DNA from: Nematostella vectensis
Taxonomy: Eukaryota; Cnidaria; Anthozoa; Actiniaria; Edwardsiidae
Direction of reading: 5' to 3'
Length of the DNA: 64,000 nucleotides
Assembly: GCF_932526225.1 (NCBI RefSeq)
Contig: NC_064040.1
Coordinates: 6,421,181 to 6,485,180, forward strand
A program made the translations under genes and the position numbers. The notes below the pieces were generated by a model that saw only the letters and a program-made list of their open reading frames with translations, made no database searches and was not told the origin of the DNA. How positions within the stretch are numbered: the stretch's first letter is position 1; every line of letters begins with the position of its first letter. This document shows positions 47,501-58,106 of the stretch, piece after piece.

Positions 47501-49025
47501 ATTTTTGTTTATTTCAATATCTTTTTCTCAGGACTCTATTGCTTGTGAAACCATCTCATTCAACATGTTTTTAATTCCAAAGAGGTTTTAAATTTCTTAA
47601 GATTCCACTTCTCGTGTTTCAGTTTTGCATTGCCGGGTGACCTTCAAGACAGGAAGGAAGTGGTATGGTGGCGGCACATCGACTCCAGTCCACATCGTGT
47701 TACATGGAAGTACCGGAAGCCACAGTCTGATCAAATTCAATGCGTAAGTGATCCTTTCTAGGCCATGACCATTATTTCTCCAGGGCGACAGTTTGTACGA
47801 ACACCAGTACTAACACAGAACGTTACAATGCACAATTCCAAGAGACGGCAAATAGCGAGTCCAGCAAGAAAATGTAATCGAGTATCGCTACGTGATGCCA
47901 CACTGGAAATATGTATGGAATGCTTGTTCCGACCAATCACTCGCAAGATATTCAAACAGTTAACTAGACACGTGTTTCAACAAGTCTCAGTGTCTAAATG
48001 CTCGCGTCTGATACGTGAGTAGACAATGAACATTCCACATATAATTTGTGTTCACGCTTTTACTGGTTGGGCTGTAAAGACATTGTCAGAAGCTATGGGG
48101 GGACTTTAGGGTAATAAACACACAAATGACAAGCATAGAGTTGGCATTTCTTATCTCTCCCTCCCCCTTCCCCCGCCACCTCGTTCTCACGACTCGTCAG
48201 GCTGACCTGGTCGCCCTAGGTACCCGAGGATGTCTCCCTACTTGCTAAAAACTGAGTGTTATCCTTTTTGATTGATAATTCCAGACGAAACATTCAAAAG
48301 GGATCTAGTGAATCGTTCGTTGCCCCAGTAACTACGGATCTTGGACCGCTGACCAGTATCGATGTGCGCAATAGGTTCTATGGCGTTTTTCCCCCGTGGT
48401 ACCTCGAGAAAGTCGTGGTTGAGCCCGCGGTTGGAAGGCAAATGTAAGTGGTATTTCTTGCTAAAGCTCATATTGGCCTGTTTACTACTAGGGCAGAAAG
48501 GGAAAACCAATAACGAAGCGTGAATAATCCGTGACCAATCTCCGCAATTCAACTTTTCACTTTTCGGGCGAATTTAGCTCACTGAAAAATTAGAAAAATT
48601 TCCCAGTTATTAAAAAAACTTGGAAAAACTTCCAATTTAGATTTCTGCATTTCTGTTAGAGATTAGAAAACGTGTAGCAAAACGTGCCTTTTTGAGGCGG
48701 TAGAAACCGAGAAAACTCTTTGCCCAAAAAGTGAAAAGTAGAATTGCCGAAATTGGATGTTTTCTCGCCCTGCTTTGAGCACCCCGCTCAAGCGTAAAAT
48801 ATTAAATAGTGCCCAATGCGTCCTTTACTCTCAGGATCCAAGAATACTGAAAACAATCGTGATGATAAGGAAAAAGCTGAGTAAAAAATTAATTTAAAAT
48901 AAATCTCAAATAAATCTCATTTTTGTTTCTTGTTTATATTTCACAGGTATAGTGGGTGTTTCAAAGCGAAAATTGACGGAAATGGCGTAGTTAGAAAACT
49001 CCAGCAGGGAGACCAAGCCTGCTAG
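41529..49025 (+). CDS. Secreted pancreatic-lipase-family triacylglycerol lipase (9 exons, 453 aa)
   Basis: Exons: 41529-41580, 41652-41876, 42649-42794, 43948-44098, 46136-46324, 46725-46964, 47623-47743, 48285-48443, 48947-49025; phases agree. Exon 1 encodes a signal peptide ([18 protein letters not shown]). The mature start [11 protein letters not shown] matches pancreatic lipase VCYxxxGCFSD. The catalytic triad is visible: Ser166 in GFSLG, Asp194 in GLDPAG, and His264 in CDHVRAH. Other family blocks: FVIAHGYTG (oxyanion region), [26 protein letters not shown] and QPGC. Exons 7-9 form the C-terminal PLAT/lipoxygenase-like domain. Length compares well with human PNLIP (465 aa). AATAAA lies at 49,070. 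Exon 4 is flanked on both sides, and exon 5 on its 3' side, by arrays of duplicated splice junctions. Confidence 0.92.
41883..42113. mobile_element. 231-bp foldback MITE (Tc1/mariner-like) in lipase intron 2
   Basis: Nearly the whole element is two ~110-base inverted arms around a short loop near 42,000. The arms begin CAGTCGATTGACAAAAGG and include GCGACAAGCCCGCATGTAAG and ATGGGTAAAA. TA dinucleotides flank the CAGT-type ends, as for Tc1/mariner target duplication. Arms differ at several positions, so it is not brand new. No coding capacity. Confidence 0.88.
43055..43947 (+). repeat. 88-bp tandem array (~10 copies) of the lipase exon 4 acceptor and exon start
   Basis: The unit runs CTGATCTATCGCGCTAATTT, CATTCCCTCAATGCTTTTCC, CTTTCGTGTTCTGCTCAGAT, TGCAGGCTGGTCAAGTTACT, GGGTACTA. 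It contains the pyrimidine tract, TGCTCAG acceptor and first ~23 exon bases of exon 4 (ATTGCAGAGCTGGTTAAGTT). TGCTCA occurs at about 43,147 and then every 88-89 bases to the real site at 43,941; a more diverged copy precedes at about 43,060. Two copies read TGCTCATATT and have lost the canonical AG, but most retain it. An in-frame TAA in the unit (after TTDLSR) means using an upstream acceptor would truncate the lipase. Confidence 0.93.
44099..45900 (+). repeat. 71-bp tandem array (25 extra copies) of the lipase exon 4 end and donor
   Basis: Each unit repeats the last ~25 exon bases (GGACTGAAACTTGGCCGAAT, CAGTG) followed by the donor GTAAGCAAAT and a ~35-base intron piece (AGCTAACTTGGACAAACTCC, TTACTATAGCACTAC). 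From the true donor (44,098|44,099) to the last copy (about 45,874) the spacing averages 71 bases over 25 intervals. Nearly all copies keep G|GTAAGC, or G|GTAAAC in a few. Variants (CAGTGG/TAATGG, AAACTT/AAGCTT, GGCCGA/CGCCAG) are mixed along the array. Use of a downstream donor meets an in-frame TGA (LQD, stop) within the first unit. Confidence 0.95.
46425..46625 (+). repeat. Two decayed tandem copies of the lipase exon 5 end and donor
   Basis: After the true donor (46,324), text equivalent to GGATATCGCAGACG|GTAAGA plus ~80 bases of intron recurs twice. Copy 1 reads GAAATATAGCAGACG|GTAAGA with an intact donor at 46,459. Copy 2 reads GGATATCGCAGACACAGACA and has lost the GT. Both are followed by the same AGAGGCAGGCTA and GCGAGCTCAT..GGGCCT landmarks. 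Unit length is about 117-135 bases. Confidence 0.8.
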
Positions 49026-49799
49026 TGTACCCATGAAAATGATTCCTCCAATGTCTTGTTTCTGGATTAAATAAAAATTTCCATTATACAACTGTGGGTA
49101 CAGTATCGTGTTACTGTTATTCGGTCGGCGAAGAGCCAGATATATCAATATCATTATTAAATTCAAAAGCTTTACACATCTTACTCCGATTTACCCTCGT
49201 TCTGATAGAAACAAATACTTTATAAGTACTTCCCCTTCTTTGTCATTAGACATTGTCCTGTCAAGATTCTTTTAACTTTTCCATTTGCTCCCAAAGCGAA
49301 GGTTTCAATGTGCCGTCCATTTCCGAATTATAGGTAACAGCTCGTCGGATTTTATATCAGTTCGACAAAGATTAAAGGGAATTAAGTGCCCTAATTGTCA
49401 ATTCTTTATCAGTCTAGTGAGTGCGAAATAAAAAAAGACACACGAAAAGCTTGATTAGTCTAGGTCCTACTGTATTTGTCAGTGTTTTATCAAAACAGGT
49501 AGCATTCTCGGGTAGTGCTAAAGTATTTTAATGTGTATTTTTTTTTACTGGTGAGTGTTTTTGCAAAGTAATTGCAAATTGTGTTGGCGACAGGGCTGGC
49601 GAGAGGGCGACATCACAGAGTACCCGCGCGATGATAAAAAAACTAAGTCGCATAGTTATACACCATTTCCAACATTAACAACCCAATTCTACGGCAGTGC
49701 TGGCTCCGCTATAAATCAAATATTTTTGGTATTGTGTATTGTTCCATAAATAAAGGTTGTCCCCTTGATAAGTGATCGCTTAAGAGAGGTACCACTGTC
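49026..49799. other. Convergent intergenic region, lipase and GPCR 3' ends
   Basis: Contains the lipase 3' UTR (AATAAA at 49,070-49,075) and the presumed 3' UTR of the minus-strand GPCR. No other coding signal or repeat recognised. Confidence 0.55.
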
Positions 49800-50819
49800 T
49801 TATTGTCTCGGTCGTACTTTAGGGTTCGCCCTGATTTGCGAAGTAATATTATTACCACTATGAGCACTGTTAGTAGAACCGGCCAACGCATCAACCGGAA
49901 CCCCCCGGAACACAGCTTTGATGCTTCGGCAATAGACGGGTATTCGCCACATATAGAGCAACGGATTGAATACGGAATTCATATAAAGGAATGGGATGGA
50001 AAGATGGTAGCATGCAAGGTACCACCTGGTTGCTAGGCAACTTGGACACGTGGTGCCCACCCAGTAGAACGCGTACCAAGGGCAATAGGATAAGACGAAC
50101 CCAACCAAGATGCAGAAAGACGTTATTGTGAGTTGTCTTTCACGCCGGTTGTGGCGTTGTTGGATACGCTGTTCCTCTGTTGAGTTTGTGAGTGATTGCG
50201 TTATTTTCCTCTGCCTTACGAGTTTGTAATAAATTCCACAATATGCGAAGAAAACAACGACAAGAGGTGCGACGAAGAACACGTAAAGCTCGATCGTGTT
50301 GTAAGTTGCTTCTCTGAGACCTGAAACCTCAAGAAAGTTTCCAAAGAAGCACCCAACCCAAATTAATGCACACACAGAGAACATTTTAACGGTACTGACG
50401 TTGCTACGGTAAAAGAAAGGCAGAGCAATGGCGATTAATCTTTCGCAAGAGAACACTGTAATTATATACATGCTGCTCCACACGGTGAACTGTGAGACCA
50501 GTTTTGTGAGTATTACTCCTTTAACCATAAAAGGCGGAGACCCGAGGATCAGCCGTACATGGAACACCCCAACGTACACGCTCGTCACGGCGCCTGTTAT
50601 GAAGTCTGTTACACTCAGGCAGCCAACGAGAACTGCAGTCTTGTTGCGAAAGCAACGAAGAGGGTCCTTAGCGATCGTTAACAACAGGCAGCCATTGGTG
50701 AGGACGGCCAGAAAGCCAACAATGAAAAGAATAACCGCTGCAGCCAGGAACACAGTGTTCTTGAAGTCAACGGGGACGCTTCTTAGAGTCACGTCCAGTT
50801 GTTTCTCTTCCTCAGGCAT
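49800..50819 (-). CDS. Rhodopsin-family (class A) G-protein-coupled receptor, single exon, 339 aa
   Basis: A seven-transmembrane receptor in the plasma membrane; ligand unknown. The frame is intact from ATG (50,819) to stop without introns, as is common for class A receptors in cnidarians. Landmarks: TM1 LAVLTNGCLLLTI (N1.50), TM2 LSVTDFITG (D2.50), TM3 end SCERLIAIALPFFY (ERL in place of DRY), TM5 YVFFVAPLVVVFFAYCGIYY, a long basic third loop with RRERQLT, TM6 FCILVGFVLSYCPWYAFYW (CPW rather than CWxP), and TM7 NSVFNPLLYMW (NPxxY form). The N-terminal tail is short (about 20 residues), with no N-glycosylation sequon before TM1. The subfamily cannot be assigned by eye; an amine, peptide or orphan class is possible. 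Confidence 0.92.
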   Translation of the reverse strand: MPEEEKQLDVTLRSVPVDFKNTVFLAAAVILFIVGFLAVLTNGCLLLTIAKDPLRCFRNKTAVLVGCLSVTDFITGAVTSVYVGVFHVRLILGSPPFMVKGVILTKLVSQFTVWSSMYIITVFSCERLIAIALPFFYRSNVSTVKMFSVCALIWVGCFFGNFLEVSGLREATYNTIELYVFFVAPLVVVFFAYCGIYYKLVRQRKITQSLTNSTEEQRIQQRHNRRERQLTITSFCILVGFVLSYCPWYAFYWVGTTCPSCLATRWYLACYHLSIPFLYMNSVFNPLLYMWRIPVYCRSIKAVFRGVPVDALAGSTNSAHSGNNITSQIRANPKVRPRQ

Positions 50820-53011
50820 AGTAGATGCGATCTATGCGGCAAAACACTCATAACCAGGATTTTAATATTTCTTCCGCTTTGTTTATTCTTGAAAGCAAAC
50901 ATACGGCTTCCTCAAACATAGGGCAATGTCTTGTGTAATGATCTCTTGTTTGACAGAGTTTGTTTGACAGCAATTGTTTGTTTTTGTCAAAATGATTTGG
51001 TGTAAATTGGTAAAATAAAAATAGAGAACTTCTCTTTCAAAGATGATCATACGAAGCTTACCAAAGTTTAAGGGCATTTCAATATATCCATCTTCACATT
51101 CTCAGTTCGACCTAGACAAAGCCTATGGTTTGCAATTGGAGCGTGCTTGTTTACTAGTGATGCTGTTTCTGGGGCCAGCGCGCTATAAAGATCAGACAGG
51201 AAAAGAACTAAAAGCCCTCACAATGCGGTAATAGTGCGGCAACTTTGATATCTAAAAATACACTATTAAGCTCTCCGTGCAGCCTCCTGTAAACAGAAAC
51301 GCGAAGGGAATACACCTGCGTTTTGTTTACTGCCTTCAACGGTGGACCTTACCTATGTATGACATCTATGCGTTCTTTCAATAATCGCACAGCTTCGTAG
51401 ACTAGAGTATGCCTGATTAAAAAGAGTATACAAGAAAGAGGATAAAACTCATTCTGCATTATCCATCAATTAACCAGGCTTTAACTTTAATTGTTTCAAT
51501 ACCACTTTGTTTGAATAAGCGGCATAATCATCTTAAAAAAATAAATTGAACTTATTCACACGGTAGATATAAATTGCTTTGAACCTTATATTTTTTCATT
51601 CGCTATATTACACAAGGGTTAACGTGGTTTTCAAGGGTTAACGTGGTTTTTAGCTACAATACTCTGTCTTTGTTCTGTTCTCTTTTGTGGGGTCCTTTGC
51701 GTTGTGTAAGATTGCAAAAAGTCTAATATAATATAATGGCTATGTGCATCTTCATGCTGCGTGATTAAAAAAAACATTTTGAGAGCCCTTTAGATCACAA
51801 AACAACCGCACAGAACATTAACAGGCGCGTGCCAAGGATTGGCTGACTTGGGGGGTGGGGGGATGCGATGTCAAAGGTACGTATATAAGTGTAATATTTT
51901 ACGATACTTCCCAACGAGAAATGAACGCCATTGCTTTATCAATCAAAGGGGGCACATTCGCCCCAGCGCCCCTTGACCTTCGCACGCGCCACAGGATTCC
52001 CAATATCCGAAGACAAAACATCTTAGATTAAACAGACTGAGAGCAGGCTAGCAGGCTAAACAGAGTAGCAAAATATGCCAAATTACGCCTATTTTGATAA
52101 GTAAGCCACATCTTTAATTAAACACCAAAGTTTTAATCAGAATACTCAAATTTTACACATTTTCCTTATACAACTTTATATTGAAAATTACCTTTGACGT
52201 ATTATTGTTCTTACATCTATATACAGAAATATCATAGAAATATCATTACAGATGCTTTGACTAATGATCGTTATGTACAAACACCATTACGGCAATCTCT
52301 CAGCTTTTTGACTTCCGTTCATAGTCTAGTGATAAAGACTTGCAAATTAAACTACGCTAGATATACCCCGCAGCCTAAGCTTTTCCTGAGAGCAACTTAT
52401 CCTGACATATCACATCCGAGTGGATTTGTCATTTCTCTCTCTCTCTCTGAATGGCCCAAGTCAGGTATGTCCCCAACATCTAACGCTGACAACATCTAAC
52501 TGGAAGCTGCGTTGCATTTACATATAAGTGATAGAACTAATTATCACGCCCAAGGAACCCGCTACCACGTGTATCTGGTCACACACCTGAGCACTCCTCG
52601 TTTAACGACCGTTTATTGCGCACCCCTCTCCCCCAGAAGAAACCCTGGCTAAGGGTCTGAGCTCTTTGATTTATCGACCCTTGATTATGTACCCCCCCCC
52701 CCCCCCCCCTCAGAGGAAACCTGACTACGCGCCTGAGCACTCTTTATGCAACCCCCTCCCCCAAGGGGAACAACGGCTACGCACCTGAGCACTCTTTATG
52801 TACCCCCTCCCCCAAGAGGAACATACCTTTGCGCCTGAGCACTCTTTATTTACTGACCCTTGCTTATGCACCCCCTCCCCCATGGAAACATGCCTACGCA
52901 ATGGGCATTCTCGATTCCAAGAAACTCGATTATGTACTGTTCTAAAGACGACCACGGCCAATAAGACCAAATTGCGCTATTTACACTAGGGTGCCTGTGC
53001 TGTTCTACCGG
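50820..53011. other. Intergenic region with degenerate repeats
   Basis: AT-rich sequence upstream of the GPCR with no recognised gene. TTAACGTGGTTTT is tandemly doubled near 51,620. From about 52,575 to 52,925 there is a degenerate tandem repeat with a unit of roughly 55-75 bases built on GCCTGAGCACTCTTTAT and ACCCCCTCCCCCA, including a 20-base poly-C run near 52,690. The hydrophilic frames crossing it on both strands are repeat artefacts. Confidence 0.55.
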
Positions 53012-53696
53012 TCATCGCCGATATGGGCAGCTTCTTGCCCAGTGCCCTCGCATCCCTTAACGAGAAAAGAACAAGGGTAAGTAAAAATCTAGGAAGTTTT
53101 GTTAAGAAAACAGAGTTGCTTTGGATGAAATTTGCTGTATATCGCAATTAAGGGGGAGGTTATGCAATCAACTGAATAAACCCCCCATGCAAAAGGTTCC
53201 GCCAATGCCCTAAGAAAATCCCCGAGTGAACCTCCGAGTACGCGAATTTCCGATCGAAATTGTTAGATGAGTTTTCACCCCTATAACGTTGTGAAAACAC
53301 AAGGAAACTGGTGGATATTTCTGCCATGCGCAATTTCTAGTGCCCCCTGGCTCGAACGACGATTTAGTTATACAACAACTGTCATATTTTTGGTTCTCGC
53401 AGTGTACGCGACCATTCAAAATAGAGCCACCCGCGACTGAGGAGAAAATTCAGGTCGAGACTATCAAGACTAGTAGTAAAAAGGGCGTGCTCCCTGGTGC
53501 ATGAACCCATTGAAAAGGACTCACCACAGTGAAAGCAGAGTCCGGTGTATCTGTTCCCGTACGCCGGAGGCCTGTGCGAGTACTGGTTCCTGTAGTCATG
53601 GTAGTGCGTCACTCGTTCGTACACCTCGTTATGCCTGGAGTTATTGCCACGCAAGTAAGAGTTGTGGATACGACGAGGCTCAACCCAAACGTCAAC
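53012..53696 (-). CDS. C-terminal two exons of an unidentified gene encoding a CCHC zinc knuckle
   Basis: Exon 53696-53525 follows a good acceptor (TTTCATCATCAG) and encodes a Tyr/His/Arg-rich stretch (VDVWVEPRRIHNSYLRGNNS ... YERVTHYHDYRNQYSHRPPA) ending in LCFHC. A GTGAGT donor at phase 1 leads to exon 53055-53012 after acceptor TTTTCTCGTTAAG. Joining them gives CFHCGMRGHWARSCPYRR and a stop, an exact C-x2-C-x4-H-x4-C knuckle created only by the splice. That fit strongly supports both exons. Knuckles bind single-stranded RNA or DNA. Upstream exons were not found. A cellular RNA-binding protein or a domesticated gag-like protein are both possible. Confidence 0.55.
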
Positions 53697-53889
53697 CTGA
53701 TGATGAAACAAAATATTGCGTAAGCGGCGACGTTAAAACACTAGGGGCTCATATGTATGAGCCCATGACATCACTTAAATTGAGATTCGACCTACGTAGC
53801 TTACACCCCTGCGACCACGACTAAATTTGAGTCTTTGTGCACGGGAAGAGCTAAACTTAAAGCCCCGACCAGACAGCGTCATCGTTGGT

Positions 53890-54920
53890 CAGAATTGCAC
53901 GGTCTCGTAGAGCCCTAACACATTGCATGCTACAGGCTGGATAAAAGGACCTCCTCCTTAGTAAGCCAGATCCAACACAAGGCTATGCACGAGCTAGATC
54001 CTGGGACCCTTTCCACAGTAAGCCACGGCCTGGCAATATGGACAGCACAAGCTTGAACCAGGGACCCACTCCACACAGTCAAACCCAGCACAAGGTACTG
54101 AACAAGCTGGATCTAGGGACGCATTCGACAATGAGTCAAACCCAGCACAAGGTACTGAACACACTGGATCAAGGAACCCACTCCACAATGAGTCAAACTC
54201 AACACAAGGTACCGCACAAGCTGGATCAAGAGACCCACTCCACAATGAGTCAAACCCAACATAATATACGGCCCAAACTGGATCAAGGGACCCCCTGCAC
54301 AGCGTATAGTAAACACCTGCGTTATAGGGATCTACAGATGAAGAACCTACAGCTGAAACTTCTCATTTTAAGTACCCTTTTTATAAGAACCTTATCAGCC
54401 TGGTGTGGGAGAATAGGTTCTAATCAATCTGAACTCAGCAAATATTTGACTACTAGTGACTATTATTGTTTGGTGTATATGAAAAAATAAGAACCAATTT
54501 TAAGAACTTAGACAGCCTGATTTGTCAAAGGGTACACCGCTTTATAAGAACCGCCAGGTATTTCTAATTCTAGGTCCTTTGACGGGATGTTTACTGTAAA
54601 TGAACTCAAGCACTAGGTAATGTTCAAGCTAGATGCTGAGATCTCCTCCACATCTCGCCACGCGCTACAAATTGGATAGAGGGACCCTCTCCTCCGTGAG
54701 CCAAAACCACCACAAGGCAACGCACAAGTGGGATCCAGAACCCCCTTCATAGTGAGAAACGCACTAACAAATTCTACGAAAAAAGATTAAGTGAGCTCCT
54801 CCACTATGAGCAACGCCCAAACGCCATGCACCGCAAGCTGGATACAGGGGGATCCAATTACAGTAAGCCACGCCCTAACACATTGTACGACACAAGTTTG
54901 ATTGAGGGTCTTTGAGGGTA
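53890..54920. repeat. Degenerate ~60-bp tandem repeat, interrupted by a possible MITE
   Basis: Units carry GACCCACTCCACAATGAGTC, AAACCCAACACAAGGTA and CAAGCTGGATCAAGG with increasing divergence outward. The clean core is 54,040-54,300 and decayed units continue at 54,600-54,910. The interruption (about 54,303-54,595) has weakly inverted ends (TATAGTAAACACC on the left, GGGATGTTTACTGTA on the right), fitting an inserted small DNA element. Open frames across the core on both strands are artefacts of the repeat length. Confidence 0.65.
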
Positions 54921-55819
54921 AAAATACAGTAAGTTAACGGTGCAAAGGGAAATCGATTTTGGGTTGAGTTAGCGAGAGGTTCGAATTATCATGAGTCAAC
55001 TGTATACACTAAAAATCCATGCAAACAACAGCCCATGTACATCGTTAGCGTAGCTTCACTGGGTTGACCACAACACAGGAGAAACCTAAACAGCAACGTA
55101 CAACCATGAAATTAGTGATATCCCAACAATGCTCGCGTACCAAGAAAGTAATAACCTCTTTGAACAAAGCCCCGTAAGAACGCTACGGCATCACAGTATA
55201 AACTGTTGTGCTGAGCCACCCCAGACGTACCTCGTTGTTGACTCTCACGTGCCGCCTTTCGGGTTCTTCATTCAACACGATCGGGGTTCTCTGGGATCCT
55301 GAAGATTGAGCTAACTCTGTTGAGAACAATGGATACTGAGCAAAAAACGTACCGTTGCCAGAATAAAACCCACAGAGCCTTAATTAATATAAACCAAAAA
55401 GATCTATGAATAAAGTTATTTCTTATTAACATAAGGAACAGGCTAATGGAATGGTGGGGCAAAGCAAAAGAACAACAACAAAATAAGGGCAAATCAGACA
55501 GTTGCAGAGAAAGTTATGCGTGGATGCGAGAAATAATGATTGGCACACACCCCTAGGATTCCGTCGTGTTCGGAAGTGCGCTCTAGCATTTGTACGCCGA
55601 TTCGCTGTTGAAAGTAATGTGAATGGAGTAGCTTGATTCAGGCACCCTTATGACAAACTTCGCCTGGTAGTTTCTTGATGTTACGGAACACCAGCACCAG
55701 AAACACAATGGAACAAAATCCCAAAACAAAGACCTTAGAACGAGACAATGAAATACAAAGGCAAAGGCCTTGAGCGCCAAAAACGAAGCTCTCCGTAACA
55801 CCAAGGAATACCTGAAAAC

Positions 55820-56127
55820 CGAACCTGTCGTCGTGGTAAAATCAATGTCAATCAAATAGTACGATGCTTGCATCTTTTATTGGCTAACTTAGGAAACCTA
55901 ACAGGTTGGCCACGGTAAAGTCAATGTCGTCAAATAGTACAATTCTCGCATTCTTATTGCCTAACTCTCAAAAACTGTCAAGATGGCCACGGTATAGCGT
56001 CGGACTATACGGATTTGCAAAGAGTCATGATAGTACAATTCTCGCATTCTTATTGCCCAACTCTTAAAAACTGTCAAGATGGCCACGGTATAGCGTCGGA
56101 CTATACGGATTTGCAAAGAGTCATGAC
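55820..56127. repeat. 96-bp tandem duplication plus diverged copies
   Basis: A 96-base unit (AGTACAATTCTCGCATTCTT, then TATTGCC, AACTGTCAAGATGGCCACGG, ACTATACGGATTTGCAAAGA, GTCATGA) occurs at about 55,936 and 56,032, nearly identical. Weaker relatives precede it (GTTGGCCACGGTAAAGTCAA). No gene assigned. Confidence 0.75.
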
Positions 56128-56129
56128 AC

Positions 56130-58106
56130 GTCATTCGTAAAAGGTTTTTCAACTTTCTGTGATTCATAATAGTAGAAACATAGAGCTTCATCGAGACTAG
56201 AAAACCATAACAAGAATTGCACTTCATATTGTTTCTGTATTTGTCCTTGACTGAGGAGCCTCTATAAATATCCTATTATAAAGAATGCTGTTTTCAAGCA
56301 TTCCCTGAAGAATCCGGCAAAGCCGAATATAATTATAATTTTATACATAACCTGAACGATAATAAGCTACTTACGTTACGAACAAGAAATTAGACAAGTG
56401 AAGTTAATTACACGCACTTCTTTAATGGAAACGCGATGAGCGACATGCGCTTCTTGAGAAACTATTATTTAAACCAAAACATATAAGGCGCTGAAAGAAA
56501 AGATATTATCAAAATAACAAACAATGCAAATGCATTCGTGACATTTGTTGCAGAAATAAACATGGTGAACGTTTTGCATAAAAATCTGAAGAAAATAATA
56601 TTGGTTAGGTTTTATAACAAAAAAATCAAAACAAATTGATGCTGGAAGAAACATCATCAAAGAAAGCAAACGCAAAAGGTATAAGAAAAGATTATCATTG
56701 ACGATGATGGAGAATCTCTTTTTACATCCAGAATTATTTTTATCTACAGACGGTGAAAGAAAGGACGATAAAAATCTAAATCAAACATTGTAAGTGTATT
56801 ATTTTTGAAGGGTAAACTCACGTTTTGAACGAACACTTAGCATGGTTACAGTTGCCAATCCTGCTGCGATCGATGTCTTCTTCAACAATTTCCTTTAGTA
56901 GACAGACTCCCAACTCGTTAACATACAGTGCAGCAGCACTTATCATTGCTTACCGTAAAGAAGCACACCGATATGTCTTGGTCTCACTTATTCTATCTTT
57001 TATACTAGGTAGCGAAGGGAAACACAGGTCTCGTACAATGTCAGATGCTCGAATTACGAGCACTGAAACACGTTTTTATTGTTCCCCTTCTAAGATAGGA
57101 TATGCTTTATCTTAGCACTATCCTCTGAAGGCAGCCAATAAACTCACATCCCTCCTAAGTTTGGGAATAAACTTGCTTATACATTTTGGTCTACATATGG
57201 CAACACTAAAGTTAAACTCATATACACGTACAAATCTTGTAAAGAACATGCAAACAATTGAACGGCTCAATACCCGGAATTTGTAGCTTTATTGCACCAA
57301 ATTCGATGTAGAATAAGGTTAAGGAAATTCCATCCTAATGCAGGAAAGGTAAACAATGGAAGTTGTTTTGTCGTTTTTTATTGTTGTTTAGTCATGTCAG
57401 GAGTTTTTCTTTGCACCATGCACCAGCTGCCAATAACCTTATCGCAAATAATACCTAAACCAGCTATCGATTCCATAACATGTCTGGTATAAAAAAACAC
57501 TTAAAAACATACCACTTCAGCCAAGGTATGGGATCGATCTATGATATTCTCGAGTCGGTATTAAACATAACACAGTTCGGACATCAGACCAATTAAAAAC
57601 AATCTAAAGAAATAAAACAACAAAAACTAAAACGACGAATCGGAGTTGAAAGTTCTAGTCAGCTATTCAAAGAATTCGTCAGTTTGATAAATTTCTTTAG
57701 ATATATTATTTTCTGTATAAATCTGTTCTTTAATGTACTGTTTCTAATCTTACAGTACATTTCTCTCCAATCTCCACTCAATAATCTCTATCGAGGTCTA
57801 ATTGGACGTTAATTTTCTTCTAACAGGTTTTTGGCAGCACGAGACAAATCTCGCTATTTTTCATCGAGCGGTTTGAATCATCTTACAGTACGTTAAATGT
57901 TAACATATCTCTTCTCTAGTACAAAAGCATCTGCATGACATTCCAAATCTTTTGGCTGGCAGCAATCCTTTCTGTGGTCGAACGCAATAACGGTACCAAT
58001 AAAACACACCTTAAACTCAGACTTTTGGAGCAGAATTCACCAACAATACTTTCTTCTTCGGAGGTTATAAAATGTCGAAATTTAAAAACCCTAGTATAGG
58101 GTAGCA
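56130..58106. other. Gene-poor stretch 3' of RNF8
   Basis: AT-rich. It includes the RNF8 3' UTR (right part). A minus-strand start-like frame at about 56,954 preceded by TATAAAAG is noted among the rejected items. Nothing else recognised. Confidence 0.5.

Noticed and set aside
54038-54490. Repeat-rich frames on both strands (150 and 83 codons)
   Set aside because: Both follow the ~60-bp tandem repeat; opposite-strand openness shows they are composition artefacts.
55583-55700. Minus-strand stretch NYQAKFVIRVPESSYSIHIT after an AG
   Set aside because: Weak acceptor, no partner exon, no family match; may be chance.
56820-56954. Minus-strand frame starting MISAAALYVNELGVCLLKEI, with TATAAAAG about 65 bases upstream and a GTGAGT donor
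   Set aside because: It looks somewhat coding but matches no family I recognise, and no following exon in the required phase was found.
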